Positions 1 to 5,488 of a stretch of DNA of 5,488 nucleotides are shown here, piece after piece. The stretch's first letter is position 1. Each line of letters opens with the position of its first letter. The DNA lies in assembly GCA_030609605.1 (NCBI GenBank), contig JAUWBY010000165.1:1-5488 (forward strand). The letters are read 5' to 3'. The notes beneath the pieces were generated by a model, which ran no database searches, had not been told where the DNA came from, and saw only the letters and a list, made by a program, of their open reading frames with translations. Made by a program: the position numbers and the translations under genes. Source of the stretch: Candidatus Eiseniibacteriota bacterium. GTDB taxonomy: Bacteria; Joyebacterota; Joyebacteria; Joyebacterales; Joyebacteraceae.

Positions 1-676
1 CACTCTCGTAGTCGTCAGGATACGTGATAGTGACCTTCTTCTCGTCACCCGGACTTGCGCCCGCAAGCGCCTCCTCCAGCTCCTTCGCCACTCCTCCCCT
101 TCCGACTTCATACGGGAAATCCGACTGCTTCGATTCCTCGATGGCGTTCCCGTTGTCATCGAGACGAACGTAGTCGATGATAACGAAGTCACCGGCTACC
201 GAGGGACGCCCCGCCGTCACAAGCTCCGCCCGCTGCTCTCTGAGTTCATCGACGGCGTGCACGACGTCCTCGTCGGTGATCTTCGGGATACGTTCGGTGA
301 ACTCCATGCCGCTGTAGTCGGAGATGTCAATCTCGGGCTGCACTTCTATCGTCGCGGTGAAGGTGTGCGCGCCGTCCGCCAGCCCGCTTTCCGATCTCTC
401 AACGACCGGATCACAGACGGGCTTGAGCCCCGATTCCCGGACAGCGCCAACGTAGGCCTCACCCATGAGCACTTCGAGAGCCTCGGCCTCCACGGCATCG
501 CCGTGAAGCCTCTCGAGCATCTTGCGGGGAACCTTCCCCTTCCTGAAACCGGGTACATCCACACGTTTCGAGAGATCGAGATAGAGTTCGCTCACCTTCC
601 TGGTGACGTCCTCCTCGGGAAGAACGATTACAAGCTTCCTCTTCCACCCATCGAGTTCTTCTACACGAATCAGCAA
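1..676 (-). CDS. tig: Trigger factor, ribosome-associated chaperone and prolyl isomerase (3' end beyond window)
   Basis: Trigger factor binds the ribosome at the polypeptide exit tunnel and shields nascent chains in the cytoplasm. The visible 225 residues cover the N-terminal ribosome-binding domain (about 1-110), the linker and the first part of the FKBP-like domain (GDFVIIDY at 162-169, GASPGDEKKVTITYPDDY near 206-223). The ribosome-docking signature GFRKGKVP falls at residues 43-50, the same numbering as in E. coli trigger factor, which supports the chosen TTG start. That TTG has an AAGGAG six bases upstream. An in-frame ATG at 748-746 exists but would overlap the tRNA CCA end and add about 24 non-homologous residues. 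The rest of the FKBP-like domain and the C-terminal substrate arms lie outside the window. The FKBP part lacks the usual PGFE-type segment (GVAKELEEA instead), so isomerase activity is uncertain. The family call is firm; the start is likely but not proven. Confidence 0.95.
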   Translation of the reverse strand, partial: MLIRVEELDGWKRKLVIVLPEEDVTRKVSELYLDLSKRVDVPGFRKGKVPRKMLERLHGDAVEAEALEVLMGEAYVGAVRESGLKPVCDPVVERSESGLADGAHTFTATIEVQPEIDISDYSGMEFTERIPKITDEDVVHAVDELREQRAELVTAGRPSVAGDFVIIDYVRLDDNGNAIEESKQSDFPYEVGRGGVAKELEEALAGASPGDEKKVTITYPDDYES

Positions 677-682
677 CGGCTG

Positions 683-688
683 CTCCTT
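683..688 (-). promoter_or_regulatory. Ribosome binding site deciding the TTG start of tig
   Basis: The minus strand reads AAGGAG here, then six bases (CAGCCG), then TTG at 676. No ATG lies at suitable distance in this frame. Starting at this TTG puts the GFRKGKVP signature at the E. coli residue numbers. Confidence 0.75.
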
Positions 689-747
689 CTTGCGAGCGGC
701 TGCATAAATCACGCCTGTGCAGCCACAAAGACCGTATCCTTGACACA

Positions 748-832
748 TGGTGCGAGAGGGGGGACTCGAACCCCCACAGGTTTCCCTACTGGAACCTAAA
801 TCCAGCGCGTCTGCCAGTTCCGCCACTCTCGC
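748..832 (-). tRNA. tRNA-Leu, anticodon UAG, CCA encoded
   Basis: This is an 85-nt tRNA including its CCA end. The 7-bp acceptor stem pairs GCGAGAG (832-826) with CTCTCGC (758-752), followed by discriminator A (751) and encoded CCA (750-748). The anticodon stem CTGGA/TCCAG encloses the loop TTTAGGT, giving anticodon TAG (798-796), which reads CUA and probably other CUN leucine codons. The T arm is GGGGG-TTCGAGT-CCCCC, and a long variable arm marks it as a class II tRNA, consistent with leucine. It lies 21 bp downstream of the ptb stop and 71 bp upstream of the tig start on the same strand. With no obvious terminator on either side, it may be cut from a longer transcript. Identity follows directly from the folded sequence. 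Confidence 0.95.
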
Positions 833-853
833 TCGCAGCAGATCCCCGGCACG

Positions 854-1795
854 CTACTCCGTGGAGGCGTACCCTATGACCGCGGCAACAATGATCGAAT
901 TCCGCTTCGTGTCAAGACCATCCGCCCTCGACGGCAGCACGATCGGCACTTTCGATCCAATCAGGACGCCCGCATTCTGAACGCCCTCGGTCATGAAGTA
1001 GAGAGCCTTGTAGAACACGTTCCCCACATCTATGTCGGCGAAGGTGACGAAATCCGCCTTCCCGGCGATCGGGCTCTTGATGCCCTTCGTCCTCGCCGCC
1101 TCTTCGCTGATGGCGTTGTCGAATCCGAACGGACCGTCAACAATGCAACCGGTAATCTGACCCCGGTCGTTCATCTTCGCCAGCGCTGCCGCATCGATAG
1201 TGTGTGGCATCTTCGGGTTGACAAGTTCGAGAGCCCCGACTACGGCCACATTCGGGCAGTCCCATCCAAGTTTGTGCATGGCATCGACCGCGTTCCTGAT
1301 GATATCTGCCTTCTCCTGCAGAGTCGGAGCCAGCACTATGCCTCCATCGGACATACAGAGCAGACGACCGAAGGTCGGGGTCCACACTATGGCGATGTGG
1401 CTCATGAGTCCGCCGGCACGAATCCCCGTCTCCTTGTCCAGAACGGCCCTCATGAGCACGGCAGTATTCATCTTGCCCTTCATGAGGAAGTCGACCTCGC
1501 CCTGACGCACAAGTTCCACTGCTTTCCGCGCTGATTCAACCGGCCCGTCCGCCTTGACGATGCGCCACGATGAGATATCCAAACCGGCGTTCTCGGCCGC
1601 CGTCTGAATCAGATCTGGGTTACCTACAAGAACCGGGTCCACAAGTTCGAGCTTCCACGCATCGTGCGCCGCCTCGAGCGCGCACTCATCCCACGCTGCG
1701 GCCAGACCGAGTCGGGCTCTCCCGCGCTTTGTCCCGTACTCGAGCGCCTTTGCTCTAAGCTCGTCGAAGCTCCTCGGTGGCTGTGTTCCGGCCAT
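854..1795 (-). CDS. ptb: Phosphate butyryltransferase (phosphotransbutyrylase)
   Basis: Ptb catalyses butyryl-CoA + phosphate to butyryl phosphate + CoA in the cytoplasm; relatives also take branched-chain acyl-CoAs. The 313-residue protein is full length for the family (about 300). Family segments are in the expected order: LMKGKMNTAVLMRAVLD (104-120), CMSDGGI (147-153), DGPFGFDNAIS (220-230), KSPIAGKADF (240-249), DIDVGNVFYKAL (254-265) and VPIVLPSRADGLDTKRNSI (283-301). The ATG is preceded by AAAGGAG (1807-1801) at five bases, a strong ribosome site. It follows buk on the same strand after a 135-bp gap, so the two probably form one operon and act in sequence. Phosphate acetyltransferase shares the fold, but the adjacent butyrate kinase favours Ptb. 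Chain-length preference (butyryl, isobutyryl, isovaleryl) cannot be read from sequence. Confidence 0.9.
   Translation of the reverse strand: MAGTQPPRSFDELRAKALEYGTKRGRARLGLAAAWDECALEAAHDAWKLELVDPVLVGNPDLIQTAAENAGLDISSWRIVKADGPVESARKAVELVRQGEVDFLMKGKMNTAVLMRAVLDKETGIRAGGLMSHIAIVWTPTFGRLLCMSDGGIVLAPTLQEKADIIRNAVDAMHKLGWDCPNVAVVGALELVNPKMPHTIDAAALAKMNDRGQITGCIVDGPFGFDNAISEEAARTKGIKSPIAGKADFVTFADIDVGNVFYKALYFMTEGVQNAGVLIGSKVPIVLPSRADGLDTKRNSIIVAAVIGYASTE
888..915 (-). promoter_or_regulatory. Possible internal promoter for tRNA-Leu/tig inside the ptb 3' end
   Basis: A perfect -35 hexamer TTGACA (915-910) lies within the last codons of ptb. At a 16-base spacing comes CATTGT (893-888), only a 3/6 match to TATAAT. 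It would start transcription about 50 bases before the tRNA. The poor -10 makes this weak; the -35 match may be chance within coding sequence. Confidence 0.25.
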
Positions 1796-1860
1796 GCGTG
1801 CTCCTTTCGCCAGCTTGATCCTACAGATGCATCAGAGAGTCACAGTCGTTCGTCGCCAAG

Positions 1861-1945
1861 CTACCGGCAGACGTTATCACTCACCGCAACGCCACCTGCC
1901 GGCAGACGTCATCACTCACCGCAACGCTACCTACCGGCAGACGTC
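1861..1945. repeat. 35-bp direct tandem repeat, about 2.4 copies, overlapping the buk stop codon
   Basis: Copy 1 is 1861-1895 and copy 2 is 1896-1930; they match at 32 of 35 positions and all three differences are transitions. A third, partial copy (1931-1945) is the last 15 bases of buk, including its TAG stop. Each copy starts with a near-palindrome, CTRCCGGCAG on the plus strand, which is a perfect 10-bp palindrome (CTGCCGGCAG) in copy 2, followed by ACGT. The array fills more than half of the buk-ptb gap. The copies adjoin without spacers, so this is not a CRISPR array. In RNA, the CTGCCGG of one copy can pair with the CCGGCAG or CCGGTAG of the next. Function unknown. Confidence 0.85.
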
Positions 1946-3043
1946 GCCTTTCCCTGTTGCCGCGCCGCCCGTGGGATAGATCTTCGGGTTCGCTTCCCCT
2001 CGCAGAACCTCCAGCGCACCCTCGGCCAGTGACACCAGCTCATTCTCGCCGGGGAGAACCAGAACGTCGGCCACGAAGGAGACGCGTTCCTTGAGAAGGC
2101 CGACCAGAAGGTCCGAATTGGCGAGAGCTCCTGTCAGCACGATCGCATCGACGTCACCGGACAGCACCGCGGCCATCGCGCATATCTCCTTGCCCGTCTG
2201 GTAGGCCATAGCCTCCACAGTCGAGCGCGCGTCCGCATCGCCACCCTCCACGCGCTTTTCGATCTCACGGAAATCGTTTGAGCCCAGATACGCCAGAAGC
2301 CCACCTTCCTTCGCTATGAACTTCTTCATTCTCCTGGGGTCGTATTCCTTCTCGATCATGAAATCGAACATCTCTATCAGAGGCAACGCTCCCGTACGCT
2401 CTGGAGAGAAAGGACCGCCTGAGAGAGCGTTGTTCACGTCCACCATCTTTCCCTTCCTGAGAGGCGCGATGGAGATCCCGCTTCCCAGGTGGGCGACGAT
2501 CATGTTGATGTCGTTGATGCTGCTCTTAAGCTTCGCGGCTGCCTTCTTGGCCGTGGCCTTGATGTTGAGAGCGTGCAGGAGACTCTTGCGCTTGATCTCG
2601 GGGTGACCTGAGTATCTCGCCAGAGGCTCGAACTCATCAACACAGACGGGGTCGACCACGAACGCCTTGCCACCAAGACTCCGTCTGAGTGCCTCGGCCA
2701 GGAGCGCGCCGAGATTGGAGGCGTGCTGTCCCGCATAACCGGTCCGTGCGTCGTGAAGCATCGCCTCGTTGACGAAGTAGGTCCCGCTAGGGATCGACTT
2801 GAAGAGGCCTCCCCTACCGACGACTGCGTCAAACGACTTGTCGAGATAGCCCCCACTCTTGAGAGCAGCCTCGATCGCGCTCTTCCTGTAGTCAAGCTGG
2901 TCAGGAATGGTATCGAACCCCGAGAGTTCCTCCCGCGAGTGATCCACGGTCGCCTCATAGACGCGCGTGTCATCCTCGTAGACGGCGATCTTGGTGGTCA
3001 TGCCGCCCGGGTTAACGGCCAGTACTCTCAGAATTCCCGACAT
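1931..3043 (-). CDS. buk: Butyrate kinase (acetate kinase/ASKHA superfamily)
   Basis: Buk transfers phosphate from butyryl phosphate to ADP, making butyrate and ATP; it is the last step after Ptb. The 370-residue protein shows NPGGMTTKIAVY (11-22, first phosphate motif), VVGRGGL with SIPSGTY (74-89), GQHASNLGALLAEA (105-118), FVVDPVCVDEF (128-138), SGHPEIKRKSLLHALN (145-160), VAHLGSGIS (183-191), VDVNNALSGGPFSPERTG (201-218) and IVLTGALANS (301-310). Three glycine-rich loops differ from the usual Buk forms (NPGSTSTK, H(L/M)GGG, TGG(L/I)A). After the normal family end near VLRGE (347-351) there is a tail of about 14 residues, beginning PTGGAATG, whose last codons are the partial third copy of the 35-bp repeat. 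AAGGAG (3056-3051) lies seven bases before the ATG. Branched-chain fatty acid kinase is an alternative; plain acetate kinase is unlikely from the motifs. Confidence 0.93.
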   Translation of the reverse strand: MSGILRVLAVNPGGMTTKIAVYEDDTRVYEATVDHSREELSGFDTIPDQLDYRKSAIEAALKSGGYLDKSFDAVVGRGGLFKSIPSGTYFVNEAMLHDARTGYAGQHASNLGALLAEALRRSLGGKAFVVDPVCVDEFEPLARYSGHPEIKRKSLLHALNIKATAKKAAAKLKSSINDINMIVAHLGSGISIAPLRKGKMVDVNNALSGGPFSPERTGALPLIEMFDFMIEKEYDPRRMKKFIAKEGGLLAYLGSNDFREIEKRVEGGDADARSTVEAMAYQTGKEICAMAAVLSGDVDAIVLTGALANSDLLVGLLKERVSFVADVLVLPGENELVSLAEGALEVLRGEANPKIYPTGGAATGKGDVCR

Positions 3044-3088
3044 GGCACATCTCCTTGCTCAACGGACCGAACCGCCTAAAGCTCTGTA

Positions 3089-3116
3089 ATGATAGCACAG
3101 ATCGCGCCCGTACCAA
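3089..3116 (-). promoter_or_regulatory. Probable sigma-70-type promoter for the buk-ptb unit
   Basis: The minus strand shows -35 TTGGTA (3116-3111, 4/6), a 16-base spacer and -10 TATCAT (3094-3089, 5/6) directly preceded by TGC, an extended -10 element. Transcription would start near 3082, giving a leader of about 40 bases before the buk ATG. It sits just after the asnA terminator, so it fits a new transcription unit. Confidence 0.6.
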
Positions 3117-3140
3117 ACCTTCAGCTCCATACTGCAAGAC

Positions 3141-3179
3141 AAGGGGCCATCTGCGGTGCTTTCCCACAGATGGCCCCTT
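3141..3179 (-). terminator. Hairpin terminator downstream of asnA
   Basis: A perfect 13-bp inverted repeat (AAGGGGCCATCTG at 3141-3153 against CAGATGGCCCCTT at 3167-3179) can extend inward by three pairs, one of them a wobble, to a 16-bp stem with a 7-base loop. On the minus strand it ends in CCCCTTGTCTTG, a broken T-rich stretch, 65 bases after the asnA stop. The stem is very stable but the U-tract is imperfect, so termination may be partial or the hairpin may protect the asnA 3' end. Confidence 0.75.
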
Positions 3180-3244
3180 CTATCCCAAGGTATGGCGACT
3201 ACGTCTTCTCCAACCCTGTGTTCATCCGACAACGCCCTGGAAGA

Positions 3245-4378
3245 CTACTCCAGAACGGTTATGTTCTTCGCCGCACAGATCTCCTTAAGCTTCTTCGGCC
3301 AGATCGAGACCGTTACCTCACCTAGATGTGCACTTCGGAGGAAGTACATATAGGTCCTCGCCTGCCCGATGCCGCCGCCTATCGAGAGCGGGATCTCATC
3401 GTTCATGATGGCCTTGTGGTACGGCCGATCGAGGAAGTCCATCTGACCGGTGAGCTCGAGCTGCTGCTTGAGCGTCTCCTTCGTCACACGGATGCCCATC
3501 GATGTCAGTTCGTGACGCCGCTTCGTGACCGGGTTCCACACGAGGATGTCGCCGTTCAACCCGTGCATCGGCTCACCTTTCTCGGAGACGGTCGGCGTGA
3601 CCCAGTCATCGTAGTCGGCTGCGCGCATCTCGTGCGGGTAGCCATCCTTGAGAACCCAGCCGATGCCGATGATGAAGACCGCCGGGTGCTCCATGATGAG
3701 CTTCGTCTCGCGCTGCTTCCTCGGGAGATCCGGGTACATCTCGAGAATCTCTTCGGCGTGGAAGAACTCAAGCTCCTCAGGGAAGTCCGGGTACTTGTCG
3801 GTCTTGAGTTCCGGGAAGAGTTCCTGCGCGTGCATCCCCGCACCATAGAGGACCTTCCATATCTTGCGAACGGTATCTTTCAGGTAATCGAGATTACGGT
3901 CCTTGTCGGTGATGACCTTCTCCCAGTCCCACTGGTCCACGTAGGAGCTGTGGTCGTGGTCGAGGAAGTAGTCCTTCCGCACGGCACGCATGTCGGTATT
4001 GATTCCCTCGCCCACGGCGCAGCCGAACTGTTTGAGGGCCGGGCGCTTCCACTTCGTCGCAGCCTGAACAACCTGCGCCTCGATCCGCCTATCGAGTCCG
4101 AGACCACACGGGAAATCGACCGGGGTACGCGACCCGTCGCGATCCAGATCGTCGTTGACTCCGCTGCTCTTCTCGACGATGAGCGGAACCTGTACCATCT
4201 GCAGGTTGAGTTCCCTTGCGAGACCGTCCTCGATGTACCGCTTGATCTCGTAGAGCGCCTTCATACGCTCCATCGGAGGAAGAATCGGCTCGTATCCGTC
4301 AGGAAGGATCTTCGCGACCTCATCGTACGTGCTGATTCCGGGTCCTGCCAGATCAGCTTTCTTGTCCATGTTCGCCAT
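3245..4378 (-). CDS. asnA: Aspartate--ammonia ligase (AsnA-type asparagine synthetase)
   Basis: AsnA makes asparagine from aspartate, ammonia and ATP, releasing AMP and pyrophosphate; it is related in fold to class II aminoacyl-tRNA synthetases and uses free ammonia rather than glutamine. Conserved blocks are EKSSGVNDDLDRDGSRTPV (69-87), KWKRPALKQF (109-118), GEGINTDMRA (123-132), SSYVDQWDWEKV (144-155), IIGIGWVLKDGYPHEMRA (236-253) with DYDDW (255-259), GLNGDILVWNPV (273-284), LTSMGIRV (291-298), LKQQLELTG (303-311) and SIGGGIGQAR (332-341). At 377 residues it exceeds the E. coli enzyme (330), mostly through about 30 extra N-terminal residues. The ATG is preceded by AGGAGAGG (4391-4384) at five bases; a second in-frame ATG sits at codon 4. 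It has its own promoter upstream and a hairpin terminator downstream, so it is probably monocistronic. Family identity is firm. Confidence 0.95.
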   Translation of the reverse strand: MANMDKKADLAGPGISTYDEVAKILPDGYEPILPPMERMKALYEIKRYIEDGLARELNLQMVQVPLIVEKSSGVNDDLDRDGSRTPVDFPCGLGLDRRIEAQVVQAATKWKRPALKQFGCAVGEGINTDMRAVRKDYFLDHDHSSYVDQWDWEKVITDKDRNLDYLKDTVRKIWKVLYGAGMHAQELFPELKTDKYPDFPEELEFFHAEEILEMYPDLPRKQRETKLIMEHPAVFIIGIGWVLKDGYPHEMRAADYDDWVTPTVSEKGEPMHGLNGDILVWNPVTKRRHELTSMGIRVTKETLKQQLELTGQMDFLDRPYHKAIMNDEIPLSIGGGIGQARTYMYFLRSAHLGEVTVSIWPKKLKEICAAKNITVLE

Positions 4379-4455
4379 GCGTTCCTCTCCTGGTTCTGTC
4401 GGTCACCAAGACCATGTTGGGTTTCTCTACACCGATAGTCCTCGCCAAACCCAGA

Positions 4456-4485
4456 ATCATACCATCGTGAAAAAGAGTGCAGCAA
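4456..4485 (-). promoter_or_regulatory. Probable sigma-70-type promoter for asnA
   Basis: The minus strand has -35 TTGCTG (4485-4480), an 18-base spacer and -10 TATGAT (4461-4456, 5/6), with TGG immediately before it forming an extended -10. Transcription would start near 4449, giving a leader of about 70 bases. I saw no T-box motif or other known riboswitch core in that leader. Confidence 0.6.
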
Positions 4486-4498
4486 CCATGTTTCCCAC

Positions 4499-4542
4499 GC
4501 CTGCTCATCCCCCGTTTCGTCCCAGGGCCGAAACAAGCAGGC
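4499..4542. repeat. Two-part inverted repeat between the aminotransferase and asnA
   Basis: An outer 7-bp arm pair (GCCTGCT 4499-4505, AGCAGGC 4536-4542) encloses an inner 6-bp pair (GTTTCG 4514-4519, CGAAAC 4529-4534) with a 9-base loop. One side carries an 8-base bulge and the other a single base. It lies 33 bases past the aminotransferase stop and 13 bases upstream of the asnA -35. No T-tract follows on the minus strand, so it is a poor intrinsic terminator. It could be a 3'-end hairpin of the aminotransferase mRNA or a regulator site for asnA. Confidence 0.5.
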
Positions 4543-4575
4543 CCCCTTGACACTCTGCCGCCATGCCGCGTGCAC

Positions 4576-5488
4576 CTACGGCGTGGCGATTATGCCGCCT
4601 GATTTCCTGTGGCTCAGATCTGATTTCTCAATGACCTTGGCAAGGCGTTTGATGCCTTCGACTATGTCGTCCTTCGATGGGAAGGAGAAGTTGAGTCGCA
4701 TCGTATTCTTCTCTTCGCCGGTACAGTCGAACGCCGAGCCTATGACAAACGCCACGTTGCTCTCGATCGCTTCGTAGAAGAGCTCCTCAGAGTTCATGTG
4801 CGTCGGTAGCGTCACCCAGAGGAAAAGCCCACCCTCGGGCCGCGTCCACGACAGGCCGGCGAGGTCGGGCATGTACTCGTCGAGCGCCCCGAGCATCACT
4901 GACATCTTCTCCGAGTAGATGCTCTTGACGTTATCGATCACCTTGCTCAGGAGATTTCTATTCATGAACTCAGCCACGATCGCCTGAGTGAAGGCCGGTG
5001 TGCACAGATCGGTGGCCTGCTTCGCCGTCACGAGCTTCTGTATCACCGCCTCATCTCCGATCACCCATCCCAGTCTCATCCCCGGGAACAGGATCTTCGA
5101 GAAAGTGTGAAGCCCGAGCACCTGTCCAGTCCCGTCGAGAGCGTAGATCGTCTTGACGCTCTCGCCCTCATAGCGGAGTTCTCTGTACGGACTGTCTTCC
5201 ACAATGAGCGAATCGTACTCGCGCGCGAGCTTCAGGAGCTTCCGCCGACGCTCCTCATTCATCGTGAGACCGGCCGGATTCTGAAAGTCGGGAATGACGT
5301 AGATGAACTTCGGCCTCTTTCCCACCTGCTTTAGTTTTTTGAGCTCAAGCTCAAGGAGGTCCATCCTCATTCCGCCTTCATCCAACGGAACTCCGATCAT
5401 GTGTGCACCGTAGTTGTGAAAGGCGCTCAAGCCCCCGACGTAGGTCGGCTGCCCGACTATGACCGGGTCACCGATATCGATGAAGCAC
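4576..5488 (-). CDS. PLP-dependent class I/II aminotransferase, 2-aminoadipate/aromatic (MocR-like) group, 5' end beyond window
   Basis: This enzyme transfers an amino group between an amino acid and a 2-oxo acid through pyridoxal phosphate. The visible 303 residues start inside the fold (CFIDIGDPVIVGQPTY at 1-16) and run to the stop. Key parts are PDFQNPAGLTM (66-76), VEDSPY (96-101; the Asp would contact the PLP ring nitrogen and the Tyr its O3'), the PLP-binding Lys131 in HTFSKILFPGMRLGW (127-141), EGGLFLWVTLP (218-228) and MRLNFSF (263-269), whose Arg264 should bind the substrate carboxylate. The reading frame is open to the window edge, so an internal TTG near 5430 is not the start. The arrangement resembles LysN-type 2-aminoadipate transaminases and relatives acting on branched-chain or aromatic amino acids, and the C-terminal domain of MocR regulators. 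Whether a DNA-binding domain precedes it is not visible. Substrate cannot be fixed. Confidence 0.9.
   Translation of the reverse strand, partial: CFIDIGDPVIVGQPTYVGGLSAFHNYGAHMIGVPLDEGGMRMDLLELELKKLKQVGKRPKFIYVIPDFQNPAGLTMNEERRRKLLKLAREYDSLIVEDSPYRELRYEGESVKTIYALDGTGQVLGLHTFSKILFPGMRLGWVIGDEAVIQKLVTAKQATDLCTPAFTQAIVAEFMNRNLLSKVIDNVKSIYSEKMSVMLGALDEYMPDLAGLSWTRPEGGLFLWVTLPTHMNSEELFYEAIESNVAFVIGSAFDCTGEEKNTMRLNFSFPSKDDIVEGIKRLAKVIEKSDLSHRKSGGIIATP

Noticed and set aside
459..746. Minus-strand GTG-started frame of 95 codons
   Set aside because: It overlaps tig in a different frame and is rich in Arg/Ser, typical of a frame-shifted shadow; the tig frame encodes the recognised protein.
677..747. 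Promoter for tig between the tRNA and the TTG start
   Set aside because: The best pair (TTGTGG and TATGCA, 16-base spacer) matches the consensus poorly, with only 3/6 at the -10.
257..980. Plus-strand open frames crossing the tig start and tRNA-Leu
   Set aside because: They run antisense through the trigger factor N-terminus and the tRNA, and show no family motif of their own.
1826..1833. Palindrome GATGCATC upstream of ptb
   Set aside because: An isolated 8-bp palindrome is expected by chance at this scale and has no second copy nearby.
1861..1945. CRISPR array
   Set aside because: The 35-bp units are directly adjacent with no spacers, there are fewer than three copies, and no cas gene is present.
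3326..4438. A 370-codon open frame on the plus strand opposite asnA
   Set aside because: It is antisense to a clear asnA. Its product is rich in Arg, Leu, Val and Asp in a pattern expected from reading GC-rich codons in reverse, and it shows no family motif.
4379..4455. T-box or other riboswitch in the asnA leader
   Set aside because: The leader is only about 70 bases, lacks a T-box antiterminator core and a terminator hairpin, and shows only 4-5 bp pairings.

Overview
All recognisable genes in this window lie on the minus strand, so transcription runs from high to low coordinates. Coding density is high, and third positions look moderately GC-rich by eye. The content points to a fermentative, probably anaerobic bacterium: a butyrate kinase/phosphotransbutyrylase pair, an ammonia-dependent asparagine synthetase, an aminotransferase and the housekeeping chaperone trigger factor. 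I cannot place the lineage. The proteins are clear family members but not close to a model organism I can name, so an uncultured or poorly sampled phylum is possible (inference only). The single tRNA gene carries an encoded CCA end.

Layout in transcription order. (1) 5488-4576: most of a class I/II PLP aminotransferase of the 2-aminoadipate/aromatic/MocR-like group; its N-terminus is off the window. (2) 4575-4379: intergenic region with a two-part inverted repeat (4499-4542) and a good extended -10 promoter for the next gene. (3) 4378-3245: asnA, closed by a strong hairpin terminator (3141-3179). (4) 3116-3089: extended -10 promoter starting a new unit. (5) 3043-1931: buk; then a 135-bp gap carrying a 35-bp tandem repeat that overlaps the buk stop codon; then 1795-854: ptb. 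(6) 832-748: tRNA-Leu(UAG), only 21 bp after ptb. (7) 676-1: trigger factor (tig), read from a TTG start and cut off by the window edge. I see no terminator between buk and tig, so buk-ptb-tRNA-tig may be one transcript with the tRNA processed out.

Functionally, Ptb and Buk convert an acyl-CoA (butyryl- or branched-chain acyl-CoA) through acyl phosphate to the free acid plus ATP. The aminotransferase could feed such a route by turning amino acids into 2-oxo acids, and AsnA could use the ammonia released. That link is inference from proximity; the promoter and terminator signals suggest that the aminotransferase, asnA and buk-ptb are separately controlled.

Nothing here is a clearly new system. 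The most unusual points are the 35-bp tandem array fused to the buk 3' end (with a family-atypical C-terminal tail on Buk), altered glycine loops in Buk, a buk-ptb order opposite to the clostridial ptb-buk, and the tRNA embedded between ptb and tig.
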